Below, in pieces: positions 8,232 to 16,357 of a stretch of 64,000 nucleotides of DNA. The stretch comes from Humibacter ginsenosidimutans. GTDB lineage: Bacteria > Actinomycetota > Actinomycetes > Actinomycetales > Microbacteriaceae. The stretch spans positions 2,666,001 through 2,730,000 of the forward strand of contig NZ_CP042305.1 in assembly GCF_007859675.1 (NCBI RefSeq). Reading direction: 5' to 3'. Position numbers and translations under genes: made by a program. The notes under the pieces were generated by a model. That model saw nothing but the letters and a program-made list of their open reading frames with translations, ran no database searches and had not been told where the DNA came from. Within the stretch, counting starts at the first letter, position 1. Every line of letters begins with the position of its first letter.

Positions 8232-8310
8232 AGTGCAACGGTAGGCGGTTCGAGGTGGGGTGCGGGAACGAGGCGAGCAGAAGGTCCGAGCACCGTGGAA
8301 CCATGAGACG

Positions 8311-8850
8311 GTGCCTTCACCGCAATCACTGAGCGACGCCGACCGACGCCTGGTGGCCGCGTGGGCCGCCGACTGCGCCGAACGCGTGCTCCCGGTCTTC
8401 GAGGCCGAGGCGCCGGACGACAATCGGCCTCGGGATGCCATCGCCCGCGCACGCGCATACTCCCGCGGTGAGCTCGGGGCTGCCGAGGAGATCCGCCGCC
8501 GGTTCGTCGCAGGTCGTGCAGCGTCTTCCGTCACCACGCCCGCCGCGATCGCTGCGGCACGGGCGGCGGCGCAGGCATCCGGTGTCGCTCACATGGGCGC
8601 GCACGCGCTCGGTGCTGCGGCGTATGCGGCGAAGGCTGCCGGACTCGCGTCGTCCGATGATGGCGCCTTGGGCACCGAGGTCGCTTGGCAACTCGACAGG
8701 ATGTCGCCGGCGGTGCTGTCGGCTTTGCACCGGTTGCCGCCGGTCGGAGAGGACCCCGCCGGTCCGCTCGGTGCCGGCGGGCTGCTCGCCTCGGGAACGC
8801 TAGGCGAGATCATCGGGCGACTGCAGGCATCCATTCGGGCGGCTGAGTAG
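8311..8850 (+). CDS. Putative immunity protein, Imm-5-like
   Basis: The 179-residue product reads LSDADRRLVAAWAADCAERVLPVFE, then DNRPRDAIARARAYSRGE and AAAIAAARAAAQASGVAHMGAHALGAAAYAAKAAG. This helical Ala-rich pattern with D-x-R-P-R near the middle and an A-H-x-x-x-H-A-L-G-A-A-A-Y-A motif matches Imm-5-like putative immunity proteins. No cognate toxin gene is adjacent, so an immunity role is only family-level. GTG 8311 was chosen to exclude a non-conserved extension that overlaps the divergent regulator's promoter. Confidence 0.65.
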   Translation: MPSPQSLSDADRRLVAAWAADCAERVLPVFEAEAPDDNRPRDAIARARAYSRGELGAAEEIRRRFVAGRAASSVTTPAAIAAARAAAQASGVAHMGAHALGAAAYAAKAAGLASSDDGALGTEVAWQLDRMSPAVLSALHRLPPVGEDPAGPLGAGGLLASGTLGEIIGRLQASIRAAE

Positions 8851-8883
8851 TTCGCTCGCACATCGAAGCAGACGTGTTTCGAC

Positions 8884-8904
8884 GCTAGTACTCCCACTAC
8901 TAGC
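8884..8904. promoter_or_regulatory. Inverted repeat upstream of ilvD
   Basis: GCTAGTA and TACTAGC form perfect seven-base arms around the loop CTCCCAC. There is no T-run, so an operator or 5-prime hairpin is more likely than a terminator. It lies 48 bases before the ilvD start. Confidence 0.5.
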
Positions 8905-8951
8905 ATGCGCAGCGACTTCCGGCGGCCCGCGTGTGCGGCCAGCATGATTTC

Positions 8952-10850
8952 ATGCCAGCACTCCGTTCTCGCACTGTCACCCACGGCCGCAACATGGCCG
9001 GAGCCCGCGCACTGATGCGCGCATCCGGCGTCGACGCAGGCGACTTCGGCAAGCCGATCATCGCCGTCGCCAACAGCTTCACCGAGTTCGTTCCCGGCCA
9101 CACGCACCTGCAGCCCGTCGGACGCATCGTCAGCGAGGCCATCAAGCAGGCCGGCGGCATCGCCCGCGAGTTCAACACCATCGCCGTCGACGACGGCATC
9201 GCCATGGGACACGGCGGCATGCTCTACTCGCTGCCCTCGCGCGACCTCATCGCGGACTCGGTGGAGTACATGGTCAACGCGCACTGCGCCGACGCCCTGG
9301 TCTGCATCTCGAACTGCGACAAGATCACACCCGGGATGCTCCTGGCAGCCCTGCGCCTGAACATCCCGACCGTCTTCGTGTCGGGCGGCCCGATGGAGTC
9401 GGGCCGCGCCGTGCTCGTCGACGGCTCGGTGCGCACGCTGGACCTCATCGACGCGATGGCGGACTCCGCCAATGAGTCGGTGTCGGATGCCGACCTGCTG
9501 CGCATCGAGGAGGCCGCCTGTCCCACCTGCGGCTCGTGCTCCGGCATGTTCACCGCCAACTCGATGAACTGCCTCGTCGAGGCCATGGGCCTCGCGCTCC
9601 CCGGCAACGGCTCGACCCTGGCCACGCACACCGCGCGCCGCGCCCTGTACGAGCAGGCCGGCGCCCTCACGGTGCAGCTCGCGCACCGCTACTACGACGA
9701 AGACGACGCCTCCGTGCTGCCGCGCAACGTGGCGACCCCGGCGGCCTTCGGCAACGCCATGGCGCTCGACATCGCGATGGGCGGTTCGACGAACACGATC
9801 CTGCACCTGCTCGCGGCGGCGCACGAGGCGGGCGTCAGCTTCGGCCTGCCGGAGATCGACGCGCTCTCGCGCCGGGTTCCGTGCCTGGCGAAGGTGGCGC
9901 CGAACATCGCCCACGACCGCACCTACTACATGGAAGACGTGCACAGGGCCGGCGGTATCCCAGCGATCCTCGGCGAGCTGAAGCGTGCCGGGCTGCTCGA
10001 CACGAGCGTGCACGCCGTGCACTCCCCGTCGCTGGACGAATGGCTGGACGCGTGGGACGTGCGAGGCGGGTTCGCCTCCGAGGAGGCATCCGACCTCTGG
10101 TATGCGGCGCCGGGCGGCAAGCGCTCCGCCACCGCGTTCTCGCAGTCCGAGCGCTGGGCCGCGCTCGACACGGACGCCGAGGGAGGGTGCATCCGCGACA
10201 AGGAGCACGCCTACACCGTCGACGGCGGCCTCGCGGTGCTGCGCGGCAACCTCGCGGAGAACGGCTGTGTCGTCAAGACCGCGGGTGTGGATGCCTCGAT
10301 CCACACGTTCGCCGGCCCCGCCGTCGTCTTCGACTCGCAGGAGGCCGCGTGCGAGGGCATCCTGAACAAGCGGGTCAAGGAGGGCGACGTCGTCGTCATC
10401 CGCTACGAGGGACCGCGCGGCGGGCCCGGCATGCAGGAGATGCTCTACCCGACGTCGTTCCTCAAGGGCCGCGGGCTCGGCAAGGCGTGCGCGCTCATCA
10501 CCGACGGACGATTCTCGGGCGGCACCTCCGGGCTGTCGATCGGACACGTCGCACCGGAGGCGGCGGCCGGCGGCACGATCGCGCTCGTCGAGGACGGCGA
10601 CCGCATTCTCATCGACATCCCCGACCGGTCGATCGTGCTCGACGTGCCCGCCGACGTGCTCGAGGAGCGGCGCCGCGCGATCGAGGATGCCGGTGGTTAC
10701 CGCCCCCACGGCCGCGAGCGCGTGGTCTCTCCCGCACTTCGCGCCTACGCGCTGATGGCGACCTCGGCGGACACCGGCGCCGTGCGCGATGTGGATGCCG
10801 TCGAGCGGGCCGTGGCCGCACAGCGCGCGGGCGCGAACGCACTCGCGTAA
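8952..10850 (+). CDS. ilvD: Dihydroxy-acid dehydratase
   Basis: This 632-residue enzyme dehydrates 2,3-dihydroxy-isovalerate or -methylvalerate to the 2-oxo acids in valine, isoleucine and leucine synthesis. Iron-sulfur motifs are visible: [12 protein letters not shown] (118-129) and [11 protein letters not shown] (190-200). The late signature [17 protein letters not shown] is also present. Where [2Fe-2S] DHADs have a PCN cysteine, this protein has GHTHLQPVG, which is the long E. coli-like form usually carrying an oxygen-sensitive [4Fe-4S] cluster. The ATG at 8952 gives the conserved [17 protein letters not shown] start. Confidence 0.96.
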   Translation: MPALRSRTVTHGRNMAGARALMRASGVDAGDFGKPIIAVANSFTEFVPGHTHLQPVGRIVSEAIKQAGGIAREFNTIAVDDGIAMGHGGMLYSLPSRDLIADSVEYMVNAHCADALVCISNCDKITPGMLLAALRLNIPTVFVSGGPMESGRAVLVDGSVRTLDLIDAMADSANESVSDADLLRIEEAACPTCGSCSGMFTANSMNCLVEAMGLALPGNGSTLATHTARRALYEQAGALTVQLAHRYYDEDDASVLPRNVATPAAFGNAMALDIAMGGSTNTILHLLAAAHEAGVSFGLPEIDALSRRVPCLAKVAPNIAHDRTYYMEDVHRAGGIPAILGELKRAGLLDTSVHAVHSPSLDEWLDAWDVRGGFASEEASDLWYAAPGGKRSATAFSQSERWAALDTDAEGGCIRDKEHAYTVDGGLAVLRGNLAENGCVVKTAGVDASIHTFAGPAVVFDSQEAACEGILNKRVKEGDVVVIRYEGPRGGPGMQEMLYPTSFLKGRGLGKACALITDGRFSGGTSGLSIGHVAPEAAAGGTIALVEDGDRILIDIPDRSIVLDVPADVLEERRRAIEDAGGYRPHGRERVVSPALRAYALMATSADTGAVRDVDAVERAVAAQRAGANALA

Positions 10851-10866
10851 CCGACGACGGAGGTTC

Positions 10867-10894
10867 GCGCCGGGTGCCCGCGGGTGCCCGGCGC
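10867..10894 (+). terminator. Possible terminator after ilvD
   Basis: GCGCCGGG and CCCGGCGC are perfect eight-base arms enclosing a 12-base loop, beginning 17 bases after the ilvD stop. There is no U-tract, as is usual for hairpin terminators in high-GC actinobacteria. Confidence 0.55.
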
Positions 10895-11007
10895 TGGCTG
10901 ACGGCCATGGTGCCGGCCTGCGCGACGGCTGGTGACGCGATCGCGATGCCCCCGGCATCCACGCACGCCGTAGCCTCATATGCATCCGCCCCATGAAACG
11001 GAGTGCC

Positions 11008-12309
11008 GTGGCGCCCAGCGACCGAACTGCTGACCGAAACACTGAACGCCTCGCGCGCGGCGGCATGCTCTTCATCGGGCTGCTGCTGATCGCGTCGAAC
11101 CTGCGGGCGGCGATCACCTCGGTGGGACCCGTGCTCGGCGACATTCGCGCCGACCTCGGCTTCAGCGCGGTGACCGCCTCGGTGCTCATCGCGATTCCCC
11201 TGGTGGCGTTCGGCGTGTTCTCGCCCGTGGCGCCCGTGATCGCCTCCCGGCTCGGCATCGAGCGAACGCTCGGCGCCGCGCTCGTGGTGCTGGCTGTGGG
11301 CATCGTGCTGCGATCGTGGCCCGGGCAGGTCACGATCTGGGCCGGCACGGTGCTGCTCGGCCTCGCGATCGCGCTCATCAATGTGCTGCTGCCCGCCCTC
11401 GTGAAGCGGGATTACCCCTCCCGCGTCGGCTCGGTGACCGGCACGTACTCCGCGGTGCAGTCCGGCGTCGCGGCCATCGCCGCCGGCGTCGCCGTGCCCA
11501 TCGCGGGCGCCGCCGATCACGGCTGGCGGCTCTCGATCGGCATCTGGGCAGGGCTGGCCCTCGTCGCTCTCGCCGTGTTCCTGCCGCAGCTCCGGGTCGG
11601 TGCCCAACGGCAGCCAGCGAGCTCGGCAGAGCAGGGCGGCGCCGGTGCGGAACCCGCGAATCCGCCGACCGATGCCGCGTCGGGCCGCACCCCCGCCGCC
11701 CGCGGTTATCGCTCGCCGTGGGGCTCCGCGCTCGCCTGGCAGGTGACGCTCTTCATGGGACTGCAGTCGACGATCTACTACACCGTCGTCACGTGGTGGC
11801 CCGCCGTCGAGCAGGCCGGCGGGCTCTCCCCGGCCATGGCCGGCTGGCACCAGTTCGCCTATCAGATGTTCGGACTCGTGGGCACAGTGCTGTGCGCTGC
11901 GACCATCAGCCGGATGCGCGACCAGCGCGTGCTGGCAGTGGCGGTGAGCGTGCTGATGTTCGCGGGCATCCTCGGCCAGCTGCTCGTGCCGGGCATCGGG
12001 CTGCTCTGGGTGTCGCTGATCGGGCTCGGCTCAGGTGGCTCGATCGTGCTGGCGCTCGCACTGCTCGGACTGCGCACTCGGCACCACGGTCAATCGGCGG
12101 CGCTCTCCGGCATGGCGCAGTCGCTCGGCTACCTGCTCGCGGCGTGCGGACCGATCGTGTTCAGCGTGCTGCACGACGCGACCAGCGCCTGGGTCGTGCC
12201 GCTCATGCTGCTGCTCGGCGTCGTGATCGTGCAGGTGGTGTTCGGCCTGCTCGGCTCGCGCGATCGCTTCATCGACGGCGACGATCACCGCGACGGAGCG
12301 TCGGCCTGA
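11008..12309 (+). CDS. MFS transporter, CynX/NimT type
   Basis: The 433-residue protein has about 12 transmembrane helices and the early motif LLLIASNLRAAITSVGPVLGDIRADLG, which is typical of the CynX/NimT branch of the major facilitator superfamily (cyanate or 2-nitroimidazole carriers in E. coli). A Pro/Ala-rich cytoplasmic loop separates the two halves near residue 200. GTG 11008 is preferred because ACGGAG precedes it at four bases; an ATG at 10993 is in frame without a site. Its 3-prime end overlaps the converging TMEM175 gene by 41 bases. Substrate unknown. Confidence 0.85.
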   Translation: MAPSDRTADRNTERLARGGMLFIGLLLIASNLRAAITSVGPVLGDIRADLGFSAVTASVLIAIPLVAFGVFSPVAPVIASRLGIERTLGAALVVLAVGIVLRSWPGQVTIWAGTVLLGLAIALINVLLPALVKRDYPSRVGSVTGTYSAVQSGVAAIAAGVAVPIAGAADHGWRLSIGIWAGLALVALAVFLPQLRVGAQRQPASSAEQGGAGAEPANPPTDAASGRTPAARGYRSPWGSALAWQVTLFMGLQSTIYYTVVTWWPAVEQAGGLSPAMAGWHQFAYQMFGLVGTVLCAATISRMRDQRVLAVAVSVLMFAGILGQLLVPGIGLLWVSLIGLGSGGSIVLALALLGLRTRHHGQSAALSGMAQSLGYLLAACGPIVFSVLHDATSAWVVPLMLLLGVVIVQVVFGLLGSRDRFIDGDDHRDGASA

Positions 12310-12934
12310 ACGGGAGCAGCAGAAAGACGGCGACCAGAAGGTAGCCGAAGACGGAGATCTTCGGAAAGAAGACGCCGAGCAGAATGAGCAGCACGTATCC
12401 GCCGAGGCCGGGCGTGAGTCTTGTGGTGAGCAGCGAGATCTCGTCGTCGGCGAGGTCGGGGTTCACGAGCTTGGCGCGCACGGCGTAGCGCCACACCGCC
12501 GACAGCAGCACGGAGCACAGCAGCAACAGGATGCCGTAGCTCACCGAAGCCACCCGCTCCGCACCCTCCGCCTTCATGAACTCCGCGAGGAGTCCCGTCG
12601 CGAACGGCAGCAGACACACGAAGAACAGCAGCAGCAGGTTGAGACGGAGCAGCACGGGGTCGACCCGCTCGAGGTACTCCGTCATGGTGTTGTGGCCGAG
12701 CCAGATGGCACCGATCGTGGCGAAACTCACCAGAAAGCCGAGATAGCCGGGCCACTCGTGAACGAGCGCGCCGAGCAGATCGCCTCTGGTGCCCTTGGTG
12801 AACGGGATGGCCAGGTCGAGCACGAGCAGGGTCATGGCGACCGCGAACACGCCGTCGCTGATCGCCTCCATGCGGCCCTTGCCCTGCTTGAGGCGAGGAT
12901 GCGCGTGCGCCGGATGTTCGCTGCTGTCGCTCAC
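12269..12934 (-). CDS. TMEM175 (DUF1211) family membrane protein
   Basis: The 221-residue protein begins with the family motif RMEAISDGVFAVAMTLLVLDLAIP, followed by five more hydrophobic helices. Bacterial TMEM175 proteins are potassium-permeable channels. The usual F-S-D is I-S-D here, a conservative change. The GTG at 12932-12934 yields a hydrophilic N-terminus, VSDSSEHPAHAHPRLKQGKG. It overlaps the MFS gene tail-to-tail and lies 55 bases downstream of the nucleoside hydrolase on the same strand. Confidence 0.88.
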   Translation of the reverse strand: MSDSSEHPAHAHPRLKQGKGRMEAISDGVFAVAMTLLVLDLAIPFTKGTRGDLLGALVHEWPGYLGFLVSFATIGAIWLGHNTMTEYLERVDPVLLRLNLLLLFFVCLLPFATGLLAEFMKAEGAERVASVSYGILLLLCSVLLSAVWRYAVRAKLVNPDLADDEISLLTTRLTPGLGGYVLLILLGVFFPKISVFGYLLVAVFLLLPFRPTLRRGDRRRR

Positions 12935-12989
12935 GCGGCCATTATGGGACGCGGATGCGGGCCGGCCGGGGATGCGCGCCGCAGGCGCC

Positions 12990-13949
12990 TCACGCCGAGA
13001 ACGCGTCGCGCAGAAAGCCGGCGTACCCGTCGTGATCTGCACGCAGCGCGACCGTCGCGGACGGGCCGCCGGGCGACCACGGACGACGATCCACCACGAG
13101 CGCGCCGAGCGTGAGCTCGCCCGTGGTCTCGACGGCGACCGGGTGGTGACCCGACGCGGTGATCACCAGCGGGTCCACGAGGTACGCGACGCACAGGGGG
13201 TCGTGCACCGGGGCATCCGGGCCGGTGTCCGCGTCGCCTGCCGTCGCCTCGCCGTCGGTCTCGATGCGGTGCCGGATGAACCGCGAAGCCGCCATGCCGC
13301 TCGGCGTGCCGAGCGCGGCGAACGCGTCGCAATCGGCGGCGGTGAGCGGCGCGCTGTGCGTGGCATCCAGGGGCACGATGACGACATCGCGGATGCCGGC
13401 GGCCAGCACCTCGCTCGCCGCCTCCGGGTCGACCCAGAAGTTGAACTCCGCGGCCGGGGTGACGTTGCCGCCGTCGACAGCGCCGCCCATCAGCACGAGC
13501 CGCGGGATGCGGTCGCGCAGGCTCGGCTCCAGGCGGAGCGCCGCCGCCACGTTGGTGAGCGGCCCGGTGGCGACGAGTGCGACGTCGCCGTTGGCGTCGT
13601 CGAGGTAGAAGTCGGCGAGAAAGCGCACCGCCTCCGACGACAGTGGCGAGCTCACGGATGCCGGCAGGTCGAGCGGCGCCTGGAACTCCGGGTTGTCGGC
13701 GTTGAGCACGTCACGGGGAATGGGCAGGTCGTCGCGCACGAGAGGGCGATCGGCGCCCTCATGCACCGGCACGCTCGCGCCGAGGTGGTCGAGCACCCGC
13801 AGGGTGTTCTCGGTGACATTCGGCAGCGCGACGTTGCCGTTGACCGTGGTGATCGCGAGCAGCTCGAGCTCGGGATGCCCGACGGCCGCCATGATCGCAA
13901 TCGCGTCGTCGGTGCCGGTGTCGCAGTCCATGATGAGGCGGGTGACCAT
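12990..13949 (-). CDS. Inosine-uridine preferring nucleoside hydrolase family protein
   Basis: The 319-residue enzyme has the calcium-binding DCDTGTDDAIAI motif at its N-terminus, the internal VATGPLTNVAAAL and LMGGAVDGGNVTPAAEFNFWVDPEAA segments, and HDPLCVAYLVDP near the C-terminus, all hallmarks of the IunH family. It hydrolyses the N-glycosidic bond of nucleosides in purine or pyrimidine salvage. A perfect 26-bp-arm hairpin ends 36 bases upstream of its ATG. Confidence 0.94.
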   Translation of the reverse strand: MVTRLIMDCDTGTDDAIAIMAAVGHPELELLAITTVNGNVALPNVTENTLRVLDHLGASVPVHEGADRPLVRDDLPIPRDVLNADNPEFQAPLDLPASVSSPLSSEAVRFLADFYLDDANGDVALVATGPLTNVAAALRLEPSLRDRIPRLVLMGGAVDGGNVTPAAEFNFWVDPEAASEVLAAGIRDVVIVPLDATHSAPLTAADCDAFAALGTPSGMAASRFIRHRIETDGEATAGDADTGPDAPVHDPLCVAYLVDPLVITASGHHPVAVETTGELTLGALVVDRRPWSPGGPSATVALRADHDGYAGFLRDAFSA

Positions 13950-13985
13950 CCGTCCATTGTGGCGCCGGCAACCACCCGCCCTTCG

Positions 13986-14045
13986 GTTCAGGTCGCGAAT
14001 AGTGCCCTTATCCGGCGCCATAAGGGCACTATTCGCGACCTGAAC
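13986..14045. repeat. 60-bp perfect palindrome with 26-bp arms
   Basis: The left arm (13986-14011) and right arm (14020-14045) are exact reverse complements, starting GTTCAGGTCGCGAATAG; the eight-base loop is CCGGCGCC. It lies between the divergent nucleoside hydrolase and DUF302 genes. Candidate roles are a dispersed palindromic repeat, an attachment-like site or a transcript hairpin. Confidence 0.9.
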
Positions 14046-14051
14046 GGATCT

Positions 14052-14136
14052 GGGAGGACGGGCAACAGGGTTGGGGCCGGCAACGTGGTTGGGAGGACTG
14101 AAAACGGAGCTGCGAGGGCTGGCAACGGTTCTGCGG
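14052..14136. repeat. Degenerate ~21-bp tandem repeats
   Basis: Four G-rich imperfect units sharing a GGCAAC core and a TTG or CTGCG end (for example GGCAACAGGGTTGGGG and GGCAACGGTTCTGCGGG) fill the space before the DUF302 gene. A similar GGCAACGGTTC word recurs near 33.98 kb. Confidence 0.5.
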
Positions 14137-14178
14137 GATCCGCACGGCTCTCCCGGGGATCCGGGGCAGGATGTTGCG

Positions 14179-14709
14179 GTGACCTACGACGCCACCGAGA
14201 CGAGCACGGAGTACACCGCGACGCGCGTGCGGCTGCACCTCAACGCACGGTTCGAGTCGCTCGTCGCGGCCTTCGAGCAGGCCGTTCCGGCGCTCGGAGA
14301 CGAGGATGCCGTCGCTCGCCTCGCCGAGGACGGCGACTGGTCGGGATTCGTGCGTGGGCTGCAGTGGGAGGTGCCGAGCGGGTTCGTGCGGGTGTGGACA
14401 TCCCGACCCGACGGGCTGATGCGCTACGCCGGGAGCGCGACGCCGAGCGTCGTGTGGCTCATCGCCAATCACGGCATCGCCGCGCGGCTCTTCCGGCACG
14501 ATCCGGCGACCGTGCTGCACACGCCGATCCGCATCGAGGCGCACGCCGCACCGGATGCCGGCACCGTGCTGGGCTTCGACACCCCGGGTTCGCGGCTGCG
14601 CAGCTTCGGCATCAACAAGGTGACGCAGGCGGGCGCGGAGCTCGACCGCGCCCTCGGCGACCTGCTCGAGGACCTCGGGATGCCGCGCCCGGCCGCTCTG
14701 CGCCGCTGA
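14179..14709 (+). CDS. DUF302 domain protein
   Basis: The 176-residue product begins VTYDATETSTEYTATRVRLHLNARFESLVAAFEQAVP, which is the DUF302 opening, and continues with WTSRPDGLMRYAG and VVWLIANHGIAARLFRHDPATVLHTPIRI, the conserved central block of this small alpha/beta family. The biochemical role is unknown. GTG 14179 excludes an upstream extension made from G-rich repeats. It converges on the thioesterase gene. Confidence 0.75.
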   Translation: MTYDATETSTEYTATRVRLHLNARFESLVAAFEQAVPALGDEDAVARLAEDGDWSGFVRGLQWEVPSGFVRVWTSRPDGLMRYAGSATPSVVWLIANHGIAARLFRHDPATVLHTPIRIEAHAAPDAGTVLGFDTPGSRLRSFGINKVTQAGAELDRALGDLLEDLGMPRPAALRR

Positions 14710-14835
14710 CGCGCGGCGGGCACCTGCGCCGCCGCACCGGCCCTCGCCACACGCCCATGCGCAGCCCGCAGCCCGCAGCTTCTGCTTCCGCTCCTACTTC
14801 CGCTCCCGCTCCCGCTTCCGCTTCCACCGCCGAAA

Positions 14836-14889
14836 TTGCTGGCCGAGAAGGCCTTTTCGGGCGGGGATAGCGGCATTTGCGGCCAGCAA
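14836..14889. terminator. Inverted repeat at convergent junction
   Basis: TTGCTGGCCG and CGGCCAGCAA are perfect ten-base arms, with a nested GAAAAGGCC-like stem in the 34-base loop. The pair lies between the DUF302 gene and the converging thioesterase gene, fitting a two-way terminator. A TTCCGCTCC-type hexamer-rich tract (about 14779-14826) precedes it. Confidence 0.5.
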
Positions 14890-14964
14890 CTCGGCGGGCG
14901 CGAGGGTGCGAGCCGGGGAGATGGCACGGCGGGTGCGTGCCGCGAGGGGCGGCGCGGGCGGCAC

Positions 14965-15741
14965 TCAGCGCCCGGGGCGCACCATGAGGCTTTGCATCGA
15001 CGTGCCGATCGGGCCGCGCTCGTCGTGCAGCACCGTGTGCGTCACACCGAGGCCTGTCGGCCCGTACGCGACCGTCGTGTCGAAGCCGAGCCATTCGCCC
15101 TGCGGCTGCGTGAAGAGGTGTGCCGTGAGGTCGACGTTCGGAAAGAGCGTGGTCTGCGGCGGGAACCTCGGCGTGATGCCGTTCGCGATGTCGAGAACGC
15201 TCAGCAGTCGCACGGTGGGGCTGATCTCCTCGTGTTCGAGCAGCGGGATGCGCGGTCGCAACCATGCTTGCGCGCGACCTTGTTCGAGGCGACGGCCGAA
15301 GACATCCACGGTGCGCACGAACTCGCCCGGCCACTCGTCGAAGCCGGTCCACTCGTCGAGCTCGTCGATCGACGGCATCGCCGGGAACGCGTCACCGGCC
15401 AACTCGCCGGTCTCGTGCGGAGCCACAAGCCAGGCGCGCAGCGTGACCGCCGGGCGCCCGCCATGGCTCAGCGCGGCCTCGACGAGCTCGACGGTACGTC
15501 CCGGCCGCACCATGCGAGTGTCGACCTCGACCACATCGATGGGCAGCACGCCGAGGATGTCGAACGACAGTCGGCTGAGCTGCCTCCCGTCGGCGAGGCG
15601 GTCGGCGAACGCGCGCTCCACACTGTGGGTGAGCAGGCCGAGGGCGGGGGCGACGTGCTGCTCCTCCACGTTCCACGCGCCGCTCACACACCGGGTGGCA
15701 CGGAAGCGAGAGTCATCGAGTCGTTCGAAGTAGGCGGTCAC
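14965..15741 (-). CDS. Acyl-CoA thioesterase-like protein (double hotdog)
   Basis: The 258-residue protein starts TAYFERLDDSRFRATRCVSGAWNVEEQHVAPALGLLTHSVER, and later shows VEVDTRMVRPGRTVELVEAALSHGGRPAVTLRAWLV and LGFDTTVAYGPTGLGVTHTVLHDERGPIG. Two hotdog-like halves with a closing L-H-D-E-x-G-P-I-G motif are typical of actinobacterial thioesterase-superfamily proteins of lipid metabolism. The substrate is not indicated by the context. Confidence 0.8.
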   Translation of the reverse strand: MTAYFERLDDSRFRATRCVSGAWNVEEQHVAPALGLLTHSVERAFADRLADGRQLSRLSFDILGVLPIDVVEVDTRMVRPGRTVELVEAALSHGGRPAVTLRAWLVAPHETGELAGDAFPAMPSIDELDEWTGFDEWPGEFVRTVDVFGRRLEQGRAQAWLRPRIPLLEHEEISPTVRLLSVLDIANGITPRFPPQTTLFPNVDLTAHLFTQPQGEWLGFDTTVAYGPTGLGVTHTVLHDERGPIGTSMQSLMVRPGR

Positions 15742-15847
15742 CCTGGGATCGTAACGAGCGCACCTGGGCGGCAGAGGACGCGGGCCGGCGTCGGCTCGCC
15801 GTGCGGCACAAGCCGTTCGTCCGATGGCAACCGCTCGGCCCGGGCGC

Positions 15848-16264
15848 TCACGCGAGGTGCGCGCCTGCGCCGACCGCGTAGGCCTCGCGCAGCCATCCCT
15901 CGAACTCGGCGTCGAGCTGGGACGCCTCCGTGATGACGAAGTGGTGCACGAACAGTCGCCTCTCGTACGGCGAGGCCGGTCCGAGGCGTGCGTCGGTGAT
16001 CATCCGCTGCACGTCGAAGTAGCCCTTCAGCCCCTTCGCGGTGGGTCGCGCCCCGGCAAATCCGCGCCGGGTGCCCTTCAGGGTGATCGTCGACTTCGAA
16101 ACGGCATAGGTGAACGGCCCGATCGACTCGACGAGCTCGATGAACGCCCGGTAGAGAGCAACCGACTCCGGCGGCTGACCGGCCAGGTGTCGTTCGACGG
16201 TCCAGATGTCGGTGGCCGCGGGATCGCCCGTTCCCGCGGTTGGTGCCTTCGTCGTCTCGCCCAT
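15848..16264 (-). CDS. DUF5655 domain protein
   Basis: The 138-residue product has an N-terminal linker, then DIWTVERHLAGQPPESVALYRAFIELVESIGPFTYAVSKSTITLKGTRRGFAGARP, KGLKGYFDVQRM and SPYERRLFVHHFVIT, a pattern of the DUF5655 family. Function is unknown. The ATG at 16262-16264 is chosen as the first start before the conserved region. Confidence 0.75.
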   Translation of the reverse strand: MGETTKAPTAGTGDPAATDIWTVERHLAGQPPESVALYRAFIELVESIGPFTYAVSKSTITLKGTRRGFAGARPTAKGLKGYFDVQRMITDARLGPASPYERRLFVHHFVITEASQLDAEFEGWLREAYAVGAGAHLA

Positions 16265-16357
16265 GCGAACACGGTACGAGGCACCCCTGACATCGTCGGG
16301 CGCTGCGGCGCACACCCTCCCGGTCGAACAACGCCCGGCCGATCAGCTCCGGGCCGC

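Noticed and set aside
8589..11381. 930-codon antisense open frame across ilvD
   Set aside because: Low-complexity composition, no motifs; ilvD on the other strand is certain.
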